64,000 bases of DNA from Metopolophium dirhodum (GCF_019925205.1 NC_083565.1:2275001-2339000), one strand, 5' to 3'; counted from the stretch's first letter, positions 1 through 13,740 are shown. Notes: a model not told the origin generated them from the sequence alone. Numbers and translations: made by a program.

Positions 1-2574
1 GTACAGTTCTGACAGACACTACAATTCACCGGTATTTGTTTGAAAGATATTTTCAAAAACAGTAAAGTGTAACCACCAATAATTATATAGGTACCGGTGT
101 ATATATGTACCATATATAGTTCAAAACACGAATTCACGAATTTACAAATTATAATTTTCTGTACGCCACTACGCCAGCCATGCAGTTCCAATACAAGCAA
201 TACTATAAGAAAAATATTATGTTCTTATAAGCAGAATATTGTCATCATAGTATTTCACGGATATAATATGAATACCTATGCATTTTGGACGGTTAGATAT
301 AATATGTTTTTAAAGTTGTGATGAGTGGAGTTTTAGGAGACCGATATTTTTTACGATAGGTACGCCTGTGCCACCATGTGCAGCTTCTACTTTGCATATC
401 ATAAATTATTTAAAATTTAATATATACCTATAAGTAGTAAGTACTAAGTCATAATCTCACAAGCTACTCGTCCAAATTCGATTTCCCAAAGTACTGCAAA
501 ACTATTGCGTTTTGCAATAAGAAATCAAATAATAAAAAATGTGTGTGTCGTCATTAATAACAATGTGAAAATAAAAATCGTAGAAAAATCAAATTTTTTT
601 TTCAAAATTTCTTCGACAAAAGAATCACCCGGTACACACACACACACATAATATAATCTGGATATACATATATTATAATAATATTTTTCGTACCTGTATG
701 TACATGGAACATATACATGTATACCTACCTATATTAAATCCGTACACGGTTATATATACATACATAATGTGTATCATAGTATTATAATATTATGTTATTG
801 TGACGCGCGGCTTGTGTTGATTACAGCCCGCCTTAACCGGTCGCCGCCGCCGCGCAGTAACTTGTAATAATAATAACTGTGTCGCGCCGCGATGAAAGCG
901 ATCCACGCCCACGCGGTAACTGGCCGCGCCGAATCGCGCCCGGTAAATTCATTAATTCCACGCGCGCCGCACACAATCGGTCGGTTTGCGAGTCGATGTT
1001 TTAGATTGTTGTTACTATTGCGCCGCGGCGAGTGGGGAGACGACGGGCGAGCGTTCACGCGACCACCACCCTCCCCCGCAACGCCAAATTGTCTGCGCTA
1101 CTACCCTCGCCAAACAATATCACGATTGATGAAACAATTTGATGGTCGATCTGATTTTAAACACACGGATGATGCTAAAAACATATCACCAAAACTATGA
1201 AAGTGGTACGAAAAATCCAATACGACTAAGACATGCGAGTCCAAGGGCAGATCGGCCCGGGAGATGCAAATCTATATAAGAAGAACCTTTTCGTTGTTCT
1301 ATAATTTAGTCAAAATACATTCTTTGACAGGTAGGTATAACGTATAAGGTATATATTCTAGTGAACAATATTATTCTATTGCACATTTGTAATTAAATAA
1401 ATGTAATTAATACTAGGTAGGTATTCATTTGATAGTGACCATATTTTATTAATCATAGATTGATTCATAACTTATAATTTCATAGCTGACGCTATAATGC
1501 ATAACTTCGAAAAAATTAGTATGATTTTTAATTTAAAGAGTTTACTTTTACAACATATTCTTACATTTAATGGTTGCTCCGTGTGAAGCAATTTACTTTG
1601 AATTTAAATTGTTCAACGGCTTAAAAAGAACCTATATCATTAGATATTATATTGTTTGAAGCCGCATAAAAGCATAATCATACGAATAAAACTTTATTTT
1701 AACTTAGCTTCATTCAGGGACTGTTAATAACTTTGAATTGAAAGTCAGCGTTTGCAAGCCACCTGCTTGCAGTTTAAAAGTAAATAGGCATTTTAGGAAG
1801 TGTAAAAAACTCAAGAAATAGAAATAATAGTTTACAGCATTACTCACGAGTTGAAGAAAGCGTAAGAAAATAGAAAAATGTTTCAATATTTTTATAATAT
1901 GTATCAATATAATATCACCATAAGATCAAGTTTATAATATTTAAACGGTTGATTGTATATAATGTTAAATCTTTGGATGATTTGTTCGATTTTAAAGTTG
2001 GTACAACAATGTTTTAGTTTGTGATTTTACAATCAAACATTGTTCGCATTAAAATATAAATTAAGTAGCTCACGTGATGAGTAATGAACAGTCCCGATTT
2101 GTTGATATGCCCTGTATATTTTATACAACATTTTGAAATGTTTGACGCGTTAAACAAAATATGTATATCGCCTCAGCTGCTATTTTTATTTTATTTTTTA
2201 TCTATATCCGATCATAGTTATATCAAATGCTAATTGCTATGAAATGTGAGCCCTAATTATAAATAATATGATGTCAAATAAAATACCGCTCTTTATTTTT
2301 TGATTCACGAAAAGATACAGAAACCTCTGTTTGACGTACAAGGGATGTGTTACACTGAGGTGAGTATACCAATCGGCACTTGAGGGGCGGGGTCGATGGG
2401 AGAAATCGAAAGAGACAATCGAAAGTCGTATCATATATAATTAACAATGATAATTTATATTATGTATACATCTTTACCGACTGGCCAATAGGTACTCCAC
2501 GACGTGTGCTGCAGCTATAACATGAAACGTATTGGTCGTAGTCTGCAGTATATTGTTGATTATATTATGATATA
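1..2574. other. AT-rich intergenic DNA with one CpG-rich islet
   Basis: No gene recognised. The stretch is AT-rich with short (CA)n tracts near 636-650. Positions about 790-1100 form a CpG-rich islet containing CGCCGCCGCCGCGC and similar words. Open frames occur on both strands there, but they are low-complexity and arginine-rich and resemble no family I know, so I do not call a gene. A TATATAAG word lies at about 1273 with no supported transcript. Confidence 0.5.
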
Positions 2575-3252
2575 CAGAGAGATTTTTTAAGCAGGCTCGC
2601 CCTATTTTTATGCCTAAATTATGCATATATTAAAATTTGTTTTTTGGAATTTTTAGAATACACTTGAAGACCATATTTTCGAATTCTTGAGATTATTTTA
2701 TTCCACATAAAGACGATCCTCAGACAATACAAATTTCAATTTTCCAAAAAGGAACCCTCCCTTTTTCATTTTTAATTATCAAGCAGAAATGTTTTTAAAT
2801 GTGTTAATGTATCTAAATCAAAATTCAAGCGAGTAGTTTTGAGTTATATAACTTTGTATACTAAGGATAATAATATGTCTATATTATATGTATAGGTTAA
2901 GTAGATATGGGTGCTTAGACCATTTGAAAAAATAAGTAATTATTAATTACTATTGATTTGTCGGTATAAATTATTTGTAAAAACAATCCAAGTATGATAA
3001 AATATACTATACATCTAATATGTAATTTATAGTTTTTATTTTTATAAAACCATTTTTAAGGATTAATAATAATAATAATTTATTGTCCTTAGAATAAACA
3101 TTCTGATACCTCAGAAACTACTCATTAGAATTTGCAAGAAAACCATCCGCTAAATAATTTGCAGTAGAAAAGGGGAGGATCTTATTTTAAAAATAGAAGT
3201 TTGTACTGTTAAAGGGAACAATGGAGGTGAAAATGCTTCAAAAATCACCCTG
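2575..3252. mobile_element. TA-flanked non-autonomous DNA element, copy 1
   Basis: The segment starts CAGAGAGATTTTTTAAGCA and the reverse complement of its right end starts CAGGGTGATTTTTGAAGCA, giving imperfect terminal inverted repeats of about 19-22 bp. Both ends are flanked by TA (2573-2574 and 3253-3254), as expected of Tc1/mariner-superfamily insertions. The left terminus continues with AAGCAGGCTCGCCC and a CTATTTTTA tract, closely resembling the reverse complement of the right end of the segment at 20237-20939. The two are therefore probably copies of one family of similar size. No coding capacity is seen. Superfamily assignment is inference from the TA and the ends only. Confidence 0.5.
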
Positions 3253-3254
3253 TA

Positions 3255-6200
3255 TATGTAAATGTACTTACATTTTATTTTAATAAAAATAGAAAATATT
3301 TACAATGTATATGAATTTGTCGTAAAAAAAAATACTAAGACGTCAAGACATTGTTACGTGATAACAGGGAGCGGACGAGGATAATAATATTATAACAACT
3401 CTGAGTTTGATTTGTATAATAATTCGCACATCTATAGAATAAGACCACCGCAACTTCATTCTACGCAAGAATGTCACCAATTGAAATATTTCAGTCTAGT
3501 ATTCTGACTTCTACTACTATTAGTTGGATAAATGAAATTGTAATATTACCTTAAACTTTAAAGTATAAAATAAAAGGTTTTTTTTGTTTTGAAAATAAGT
3601 TAAAAATCTTTTTGGTGGCCAAATAAAAAGTTGTATTTTATATGGCGTTCTTGAATTATAATAATATATGTAACTCATTTTTAACCATCTACTCTAATGA
3701 AGTAATATCTCCAAACCGAAACGTTGTGTTATATGTATGTACAAACCGATTTTATAACCCATTTAATGACTTGTTTTTATATAATATATCAGTTTTGTAA
3801 AATATGTGTACCTACTTTTTTAAAGTATTCAAGTACCTAGAGGTACAGATACTTATTTTGAAATGTATTTAAAATACGTTTTTATTTGAGTACTTTAGTA
3901 AGCTATTTGAATAGATACCGTGAAAGAACTTGACCAGACTGGTGTATATACATATTGTAGTGGCTATAGTGGTCTTGCGTTACTATATTGTCATAGGTAT
4001 TATATATGCGCCACGCGCTGTTCAAGGAAAGTGTCTCAAATTCGAGCGCCGTCGTGCCGTAAGGTCTACAATAATTACTGTTTGTTAAATTATTACCAGC
4101 AGACCCGTGAAAAATTATTGTAGGCATGTACATAATATTGTTATTAATATAATATTTACGATGTCATAAAGGTTTAATGTGCATGCATCTATATCAAGGA
4201 TTTGAAAAACCACTTATTACAAGTTATTTATATATATATAATAAATAATAATAAATATATGGGTGCGAAAGTCGAGATTAGATTAAAGAAATGTACACGT
4301 ACAACAAATTAAAACAAAAACGTCGGGAATTCGTGATACATTATTAAAATATAAAGCAATTAGAACGCATATACCTAATATATATATACGACGAAATCAT
4401 AATATTATTATTATCTTTGTCGTACAACAACTGTAACAACGTTACTATAATACGGGTACCTACATATCATGCTCGAAAACACAAAATTACGTTCAATGAG
4501 GTTTTCGCAAAGAGCTAGTTCGAACAGAATATTATTATTATTCGGAGTAGAATGTTCGGAAGTGGGTGGTATCTACCAAGGGCTTGTGTACGGACACCGC
4601 ATCCGCACTGACGTAATATTATATATATATTTATGTAGGTATGTCAAAAATATAATATAGCCACTGGCCTAATTACAGAGGTCAGATGAACGAGATTTCT
4701 ATAGCCTTCGCGATATCGACGTTATAATATTATACATTTATAATATAGCATCATGTTTAACGCCGCAGTCTAATAAAGTGTTTAAATATATTGAAACAAA
4801 AAAAAAAATGTGAACAACGTGTACTTCATTCGTCGCATTAAACAGTTTTTTTTAAAAATTTTTTAGTACGCGTGGGCGTTTGAATATTATCATGAAATGT
4901 AATACCATGAGACGCATAATATTATACAACGTGATCGGAGAGATTAACAGATTAAACCGGGAAAAAAATACGTGTTATTGAAAAAGTCGTAAACTTCTAT
5001 GAGTACTAATTCAAAAAACCAAATGTTCAAATTTGATTCTAAAAAAAAAAAATGTTAAGCACTTATTTAAATACCTAATTAATTTCAATAACTGTTATAG
5101 TAATCTGAAAGAAAATGTCCTATAATAGTTTGTGGGTTAAGTTATTTTGGGAAATGTTGTTTTTCTTTTGATGAGAATAGAAATTCTCTACAACTATTTC
5201 ATATTTTTATAATTTTGATAGCTGTTAAGATTTCCATGGAAATGCATACAATATTATTGATTGGACATAACATAAGCGCAAACGGTGGACAATTTTTATT
5301 TTTTCTCGATGCTTAAGATATCATAATTGATTTAAAAATGTTTTTATTTCAAAATGGCCTCTTTTATAGTTTTTATGATAATATTAAAAACAAACATTCT
5401 TAGTATGATTAACTCCTTGTATTAAATCAGCTTGAACTTATCTCCTTAACAGATATATGAGTGACAGTTAATTTGGTATTCTTGTGAAAGTTTATAGATG
5501 GACATATTATTGCTCCTTGCATGATAATAATATGCTCTTTCTCTCCATTCCCAAATTAACTTGTGAATTGAGTGTTTCTGCTCGTTTCTGTAGATCATAT
5601 TTTCCCTTTTACAATTATTTTCATGACACTAATAACTATAGTAAAAACGATACAATTGAACAGATGATGTGTCTGGCTAATTAGCAGTTAAGCACCCTAT
5701 TTTACCTATTCATTTAGTAACAAATAATTATTAAAAATTGTATTTGACATTCAAAACGTATAACGTTTGTATATTTTGTTAGTTACCTGTACCTATATTA
5801 TCATAATTATTTTATTTTTTAATTGATGAGTCTATTAGTTTAATTTTGTCACAACATTTTGTTGTTTATTACTTGTGTACCTACGTAAAATATTATTTAA
5901 GTAGACACAAAACTACTAAAACATTTTAAAAAATGTACTTATTTTTTATATTTTACTTACCTACATCATCGGCTATGTTAAAATTCACTCATACTATTAT
6001 TTTCAATCAAATAATATTATTTAAACGTTGAAATTTTCATAAATACTAACGACATTAAATTAGTTAGGTAGGTACCTAGATTTATTCTGATTAATTGAAT
6101 AACTGAATCAAATAAAATATTCAGTATTAATTAGTACAGTAGTAAATAATACTCATACACGTTTAACCCAAGACAGAGGTTTGTACAATATATTAAATCA

Positions 6201-6435
6201 TGTTTTGTATTTTAAAAACGGTACCGAAATAAATATGTATTTATAACATGTAAAATCAGGAAATAATATATTTTATGAATTGTTTGTCATGTTACTGTAC
6301 GAGATTTAAAATTTAAGTGCTCGTCTTTAAATGCACATACGTACTTGCTTTAATAATAACCTATTTAATATGGCGATCAAAAGCTTATCAAATTCATAAC
6401 CTTAAACAGGCTTCGTTTAGAGAGTTGGTGCTAGT
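3255..6435. other. AT-rich intergenic DNA, nothing recognised
   Basis: Long A/T homopolymers and ATAATATTAT palindromes dominate. Short open frames around 3900-4130 and 4469-4660 have no recognisable motif and AT-driven composition. I see no gene, RNA gene or clear element ends here. Confidence 0.5.
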
Positions 6436-6816
6436 ATGAATATAAAGTTAAGAAAAACTAAACCCTTATTTCTACCAAAAACACGGAGTGTCTTTGAAGC
6501 CACTTTAAATAATGAACACAGAACGAATAATACATGTGAATCGTGGAACAATCGCTTCACACACTTAGTAGGACATAGTCATCCAACAATATGGGTGCTA
6601 ATTCGCAAAATTAATCTCGAGGTTGGAACCGATAGGGCAAAGATTGCATTAAGTAACATTAGACAAACAATAAAAAACATCGAAAACCATTCAAAAAAAT
6701 ATGAGGCTCCAAACATTATTATGCGAACGCATAAAAACTCTGAATTAAGTGTCGAAGAGTTTTTAATCGAAGTTGGAAACAATATTAGGACACGGCCAAG
6801 GTTTTTTATTTAATTT
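6436..6816 (+). pseudogene. MULE-type transposase C-terminal fragment
   Basis: A 125-codon open frame ends in a stop at 6814-6816. Residues about 28-62 read HRTNNTCESWNNRF then HSHPTIWVLIRKI. This matches the 'RTNN..E.WH..F.....HPTIW.F' signature just after the catalytic domain of Mutator-like (MULE) transposases, often paired with FLYWCH zinc fingers in aphids. The normal MULE catalytic core and zinc-binding parts are missing: in-frame stops lie immediately upstream (TAG at 6418) and no more homologous sequence was seen. It is therefore a truncated relic and probably not expressed as a transposase. The frame could belong to a spliced host-domesticated gene, but no splice sites support that. 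Immediately downstream is a partly deleted duplicate of its 3' end. Confidence 0.6.
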
Positions 6817-7130
6817 TTTCATTTAATGAATCATTTATTTTTTATCATATATATACTTTTATTCGCGGACTTCTATCTCATGATGTATGTACCTAATATT
6901 TTTAATTTTTATTATATTATTACTGTGTAAATTCTAACCAGATTTGTCATCAACATCGATTGATTGAACATGTTATTGAACATATTTATATATTTTTTAT
7001 TTTTATTATTATTGCATTTTTGGAATATTTATAAGAATTCATTAACATCATTAAAGATCACGCATTAAAAACTCTGTGTTAGGCGTCGAAGAGTTTTTAT
7101 TTAATTTTTTCATTTAATAAAATTTCATTT
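6713..7130 (+). repeat. Direct duplication of MULE fragment 3' end with internal deletion
   Basis: The 3' end of the MULE frame and its trailer (about 6713-6838) is repeated at about 7042-7130. Both copies share CATAAAAACTCTG/CATTAAAAACTCTG, GTCGAAGAGTTTTTA and ATTTAATTTTTTCATTTAAT. The second copy lacks roughly 45 bp between GAGTTTTTA and TTTAATTTTT, at a point where both flanks are T-rich, consistent with a slippage or microhomology deletion. The sequence between the copies is AT-rich filler. Confidence 0.6.
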
Positions 7131-9570
7131 ATGTAGTATAATTATTAATGTAAATTTTAATATTTTAAAACTTTTAAAATTTTTACCGGATTTTTAAGTA
7201 TAATACCGTGTATCATGTATACGTTATTTTCCATGTGACCCGTTTCAGACCACCCATCGCCAGCCTGAAAATTAATAAGCTTTTGATCGCCAATTGTAAA
7301 GATGTAGTAATTTTATTATAATATTGTTGTTTAGGAAACAAACATAATATATAAAAGCAACAAACTTGTTTAATTTCGACTCCAAATAATAGTAGAAAAA
7401 TAATATTTTATTGCATAATGACTTCTACTTAATATGTGATATAGGTATAGGGAGGTTCCTTTTGTATTGTTTTATATTTAACCATCTTTTATTTAACATT
7501 TTTTGAAATAGTTATTCAGTTATTGTGATGTTAAAATGTAATCATTCTATAGTTACCAAGTATCCGGTATCCACACATATAAGATATAACATTATATTAG
7601 ATAACGTCAATGATAATTATTGATTATAATTTTATTGAGCATATACTAACTAGTCATTCCGACATGACAATGTTATTTAATAACATATAATAAATGTTAT
7701 TATAAAATTATTAACGTCGTAAATATTTCTCAGGTACTCACTCAACGGCACTTCCACTCCTCTTCGCGGATATTACGTTTCGGATTGCATAGGTGCCTAG
7801 AGTATAGGCTACTACCTATATATTATATCAATCGTGATTTGCATTCTCGTTGCATAATTCCATTGTCAAACTGTTTATTATTAATTATACAACAATATAT
7901 TATTAATTATACGGATTTATTATCGTTTGCATATTTACTTGTTTTGCAATATTGTATTCGAATCTTGCGAGTCAGTGCGCAGTGTACCTACTATGTATAT
8001 TATACAGGTACAACTTTTGAACTGTGTGCATATATCATTAAGTAATATATTTTTTTTTTATTTCTCTTCGATTTTTTATTGACCCATTATTTGTTTAACA
8101 TTATTCGTTTGCAATCGATCGAAAGCCAATCGGAATAAACGTGCATTATACACTGTGTGCTTGGTCCACCTATCGCGGTCGACATGGACTTCGAATACTT
8201 ATTGGATTATTACGATTTTTCACCTATCACTATAATATTATGCAGTATACCTACTCATATACTATGGGGTGAATATTCCATATTTGGAAACCACCGGACG
8301 TGATGATGATATACTAATTTATACGTAACAATATGTTGTTCGAAGCCGTCTCAAAAATCATCGTTTGAGTATTTGACTCCTAATTTAAATGCGTACAACG
8401 CATACAATAATATAATAATTGTTATTAATTGTAATTATATTTCGATAATAGTGTTTACCTACTTATTAACTTTTATACGAAGTCCTGCAGCTGGTTACGG
8501 CTATTTTACCATTTTTATCAATATACTAGTAAATATTAACCTAGTTTTTTTTTACGTAAATTCCTCATCTTTACTCTCAACTCAGCTATATCCTGCATAG
8601 TTTCTAATATTTATCACACATTATACTCTGTAACGAATGTGTACAATACAAAAGTATTCGCTCCCTCGTCTATCACATAATATAATACATTCGGTCCTTC
8701 TATATCCATTTTGATATACCTAACTGTAACTATATGGGTTTTATTATGTATTATTGATCGTAGTCTTCGGCATATAACAATATCATGTACCTGCAGATAA
8801 ATTAATATATATATATATATATACCTACAACATAATAATATTATACACAAATCGCGACTCCCCGTCCCACAGGTGTCACGCGATCTTTCACCTAACCCTA
8901 AAACACGCGCGCCAAGCATCCCACTGGGATTTCCCCGTACAGTGTACCTACAACTCACACAGGTTGTATTCCATTCGGTCGCATTTCTCGATCAGTGTCC
9001 ACTGTTCAAGGCATACTATATATAATACTACACCGTACCTATATATGTGCACACACCTATATAACATATGATGTGTCCATTTGGGATTTAGCTAATGTCC
9101 TGCGCGCAGGACGTCCATTCACAACTGCAGTAGTGTATTATATTGTACATTATACGGTATAATGATATAATACCTAAACCGTCAGAGTAAATATTAATAT
9201 ATAATATTATAATAATACGTGTGTATAACAGTCGACCCGTCTAGTTTTTATTCTTGGCGAGCACACTATTATATTATATTATAATAATACATAGGTACAT
9301 TTATACGGTTTATAATATTATGTGCAGTCGTCATTTCCTTTCCACATTATATCGTTATAATACGTCTTATAATAATATGCTGACCTTTCCAATTTTCTAC
9401 GCGTGCTCTGCAGCATTCACGTCCATTCCGATCGATTATAATAATAATATCGTTTCGATTTTCTCTGCGAAACGTTTATATCCCCATGATATATAAGCGC
9501 ACAATAACACGACTTGCGCACAACAGCGACGTACGTCTCTTTTAGTGATGACATTAGGCGAATCACTTAA
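7131..9570. other. AT-rich intergenic DNA
   Basis: No gene recognised. It contains (TA)n near 8805-8823 and many TAGGTA/TACCTA words. Open frames at 7785-8045, 8373-8600 and 8614-8958 are AT-driven and match nothing I know. Confidence 0.45.
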
Positions 9571-9711
9571 TTTGCCACTGCCAAATCTATGGACAGGGAC
9601 ATCAGAGCCAACCTCGAAATGGCCGACAACTTCCATCATGATGCATTAGGCCCCGATCCCGCAGACAGCAACGATCTTAAATTTATAAAAACTGTACAAC
9701 CTAATAATTGA
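9571..9711 (+). CDS. Unrecognised short open frame, possible exon or relic
   Basis: I do not recognise this gene. After an in-frame stop at 9568-9570 the frame stays open for 46 codons to a TGA at 9709-9711. The first Met is at 9589, and the next residues are MDRDIRANLEMADNFHHD, followed by ALGPDPADSNDL. The composition (D, N, H, A, P) is much more protein-like than the surrounding AT-rich chance frames, and local GC content is raised. It may be the last exon of a gene, a retro-pseudogene or part of a transposon. The upstream frame is broken by the stop, and no clear acceptor with a polypyrimidine tract was found. Confidence 0.25.
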   Translation, partial: FATAKSMDRDIRANLEMADNFHHDALGPDPADSNDLKFIKTVQPNN

Positions 9712-11915
9712 ACATCGATCTAACGATATATGGATTAATATTGTTTTATTTACCATAAATTGTGCTCCTACTCTGCTTTATTCTTTTGTCCGCAATGTTT
9801 AAACGTAAAATTATAGTATACTTTCTCCGCATGTAAAATATACTCTGTACATTTCAAAAGCCAAACGCCTTTGTTGTCGTGGTTTAAATAATAATAAAGA
9901 AAAATGAGGTATTGTACACTTATAGGTATATCGTGTCGTGTTTAGGTACACATAAACTGATACAAACTTTCATCACACATAGTATTTTATTGCGTATGTA
10001 CACTCATATGCAGGCAACATCAGTGCATTATTTTAATAATTATATTTTTTTTACGTATATTGTAATCTCCGCAGTGTTTTCTAACCTTTTTAAATTCACG
10101 CCTAACGGTCAAATAGTATACTACATGTTCAATGATTAATACGACGGACCTAAAATTGTATTAATTTTAATTTATTCAGTGTGTAGACAATGTTGTGGTT
10201 GGAATCCTTAAGCTCAATAAAGGTACCAAAAATAAATTATTGATCAAATTTGCATTTAATGTCATGCTGAATTTATTATCGATACGGCTTCCTAATCCCA
10301 TATTCTTATTAACGAATGCTGATTCACAAGAATAAGTGTTTCCAAATAATTAATTCTCAAGAGAAATATTCAAGAGACCGTAGCTTTAGGAATATTGTTC
10401 TGACAATACTTGCCGAGATTTCACTACGTGTCATACACCGGGTCAGTCTTCGGATACACAGTAATTGGTACGATAATAAAATATAACTAAAGAAAATTAA
10501 TAATATTATTAACATCGTTTGATATTTTCGATTTTGTTAAATATTTATTTGTCATCTCATCACTGATCTCTCTACAGGCTACACGGTTTTAAAGTATTAT
10601 GCGAATTCGTCGAATTTATGGTATACCTGCAGATAAAATGTTATTTTATTTTTTGTTAAATGTATATGAAAACATCTCTTACATGCTCGGCTTATAGTTT
10701 ATAAAGATTTAAGAAAATTCTAAAAAATCGACTACGATAAACCACAGTTATAATACCTAGTTGATTTATTATTATATGTCAACCATATTATCTCGAACAA
10801 TATACCGTGGGTACCGTAAAAGCACATACTTGGATGTCGCAAATCCGTATTGTTATTACTTTTTTTCAAATCGATTCAAACCATATTATTATGTTATATA
10901 ATAGTATTACGTAAAATACGACCTTTTTTTTGTTGTTACAATTTTGAAGAACTCGGCTGACCGTTTCCTACCGATATTATAAAGCCATAATGTATGGCGT
11001 CAGACAACTACGTAGGCTTCAATAACTGCTGTTGTGTCAATGCAGGTCATACTGTGAACAGTCTTTTCTGTATTTTCTTTCTTGTGCAACGTATGTGGTG
11101 GTAGTGGTCACTTACACACGGTAAGCAAACGTTTATCGTTTTCACTTCTTTCAACAATAATAATATTATATTATAGTGTCATCGCTGAAGATAACTAAAT
11201 TATTTTTGTCAAAATATCGGTTATTGTAACACATAATATTATTATATAATTCAAAAATATTACATTTTAAGCGCACTCACATATATAGTGTATATAGTTA
11301 ACCTGTTGATTTAATGTAATATTTTCTTGAACATAATAATATGTAAAATAATCATAATATATTATATTTCTGTAATGTTGAAAAGTTATAAAATATAATA
11401 TTATAGTAGGTATTTAGGTGATGTCAATACAATAATACTTAATAATACTGTCTATATTAATGTTTCTTGTGGATTTGACAATTATATGGTCCACGTTTAG
11501 TAAAATGTACTAGGTACTTGTAGTACGGTGTACAAATAAATCTTTGCGTTCTTACGATTTGGTCGCCAATTAACGTTGCTAAACATTTGAACAATATGCA
11601 GCATTAAATATTTGACTATATTAATATTCAACAAGTAAGTACGTCGACATAATATTATGTTGAAGATTGCATAAATTAAATAAGTTTAAAATTATAATAT
11701 TATTATTTATTAAATGTAAAATAATAGTATTGCTTTTAATAGATACCGGCAACGAGATATTTTTAAAAACTAATTAAAATAAAACGCCAAATGTATAGTT
11801 TGGACATTTAATAACATTGATTATAAATAGGTACTTGTAAAAAATGTAAAATTTCTGTCCTTTAAATATATATCATTATATTCTTGAATCTCTGTATCGG
11901 CGCAATCTTTATGTA
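9712..11915. other. AT-rich intergenic DNA, nothing recognised
   Basis: No supported feature. AT-rich, with ATAATATTAT palindromes and TAGGTA words throughout. Confidence 0.5.
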
Positions 11916-12039
11916 CAGCCGAGTCTCGATAACTCGAATCCCAAGAGGCATGCAACGAAATTCGACTATGGGTACATCAAACACAACTTAAAACACTTCA
12001 AGGGGCAAGAAAGAAATTCGAATTATCGAGACTCGACTG
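11916..12039. mobile_element. 124-bp pogo/Tc1-like MITE
   Basis: Left end CAGCCGAGTCTCGATAACTC and reverse-complemented right end CAGTCGAGTCTCGATAATTC form terminal inverted repeats matching at about 22 of 24 positions. The left flank is TA (11914-11915). The right flank is CA, explained by one substitution in a TA target duplication. There is no coding capacity. The ends resemble those of the pogo/Tigger element at 52513-54585 (CAGTAGAACCTCGATAG...), so a pogo-group transposase is the likely mover; that is inference. Confidence 0.7.
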
Positions 12040-12269
12040 CAATCATATTTTGGTGTAATATTTCGACTACACGAGGTTATTATATTGATATAATTTTCAT
12101 ATACATTTTGCTATAATACGATAGTTATTGTACAGGTCGCTGCGGAGGACGGAGTCTGAAATAGTCTTCGTCGACGATAATACTTTTTACAAGCATATTA
12201 TAGGTAGGTATATATAGGTACCCATAGGTACGCGACATATATATATCTATATATTATTTCATTCTCTAC

Positions 12270-12930
12270 CGACACGATTCGAAACAAAAGTCGCCGGAGC
12301 GATAAAAATCGCCGAGTTAATATTGTCGTATATTACACACCGTGCGTATAGGTATATACCGGCGGCGTGGTTTACCTACCTATATATATATATGCAGGCG
12401 ACGTGCTCGCGTCACACGTCCGTCCCTCTCGGATCGAGTGAAATAATATTGTGCGTGCGTCGTGTGTTATAGGTCGGAGAAAATAATAATAATATTAAAT
12501 ACGAAAATAAATAACCGACGGAATGAATCGGCGGCGGTGGCGGTGTCGGCCTATAGGTATAATACGACTTATACGCCGTCGTTCGGTCGTCGTGTCTTTC
12601 GCGGGAGGACTCGTGCTCAGACGTCGGACACGGCTATAATATATAAATACGACCGGCGTTCTCCGGTCGGCTGTCAAAAGACCTAAAAAACCGTAAATAA
12701 TAAACCATTGTGTTAATATTATGCTGAGCGCGTGCGCGTGCGTGCTGCACGTGGCCAGCGTCAATTTTTTTTTTTTCGTTAAGGTACCCATCGCCATCTC
12801 AAGTGCGCACTAAACTTTTTAGACTTGTGAGTGAAAAATATAGTTTTTACACTTGCGCGATTTCTCTCCGTCAACCCCCCGCGCCGCTCTCTCCGCCACT
12901 GCGGTATCTCACTGTTTCGTCGTCGTCGGA
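12270..12930. other. CpG-rich islet without recognised gene
   Basis: CpG-rich sequence in an AT-rich setting, including CGGCGGCGGTGGCGG near 12529, a TATATAAATA box-like word near 12638, and GAGCGCGTGCGCGTGCGTGC near 12725. Several frames are open on both strands, but all are low-complexity and unlike known proteins. It could be a promoter or non-coding first exon. No donor site beside a coding stretch supports a coding exon. Confidence 0.35.
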
Positions 12931-13183
12931 AGTGGTGGTTGGGCAAAAAATAAAACTCTACAATTACAAGCACCGCGATGTACGAACGATGACGATATGC
13001 CTACGAAACCGCAGTTGTACGGACGTAAATATCTCTATACTATTGGTCACTTTGAACAAATGTAAAATAAAATTCAATTTAAAAACCATATCACTTCCCA
13101 GTCCCCATTTTAAAATCCTCCTGATGCCCTACACGGCCTGGTCATAATATTAAACTACATATTATAATGGGTTTCGACTATAT

Positions 13184-13486
13184 CAGGGATGTGCAACTCA
13201 ATTCTACTAGAGGGCCAATTTTGAATGTGCGAAAATCTAGCGGGCCAGAGAACATAGGAAACAGAAAAAAAACCTAATGTTAACTATACCTCTATAAATA
13301 ATATAATATTATTTACGTTTAATAGTTCAATACTAGATAATAATTTATATCTACGTTTTACGATAAACATTATATCGATTTTAAGAATTTTATAAATATA
13401 TTAAAATAAAATACGGAAAAATCTAAATTGAAATGTATCACGGGCCAGTGAAAAATGGTACGCGGGCCGCCAGTTTCCCATCCCTG
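13184..13486. mobile_element. 303-bp hAT-type non-autonomous element
   Basis: The element begins CAGGGATGTGCAACTC and ends TTTCCCATCCCTG, giving 8-bp inverted termini CAGGGATG/CATCCCTG. It is flanked by a perfect 8-bp direct repeat GACTATAT (13176-13183 and 13487-13494), the target-site duplication length of hAT transposons. Near both ends it carries GGGCCA/GGGCCG motifs (AGAGGGCCAATTTTG, AGCGGGCCAG; GGGCCAGTG, GCGGGCCGCC), typical of hAT subterminal repeats. There is no transposase frame; the middle is AT-rich. Confidence 0.85.
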
Positions 13487-13740
13487 GACTATATTATGGG
13501 ATGCTCCAAAAACACCAACATTCCAGTCTGTTCGGTTCGAATTATTATCGATGTATGGTATTGCAAGGCATATATAGTGCGACCACTCAGCTTATCTTTA
13601 TTATATAGACATTCTGATATTCAGGATATAAAAACGCATGCGCCTGAGCGGGCTTTTGATGTTGTAGTTATACGACAAACAACCTCGGAAAAATAGCAAA
13701 TAAATGTAAGACCATAGTTATATGCCGTACACCGAGACAT

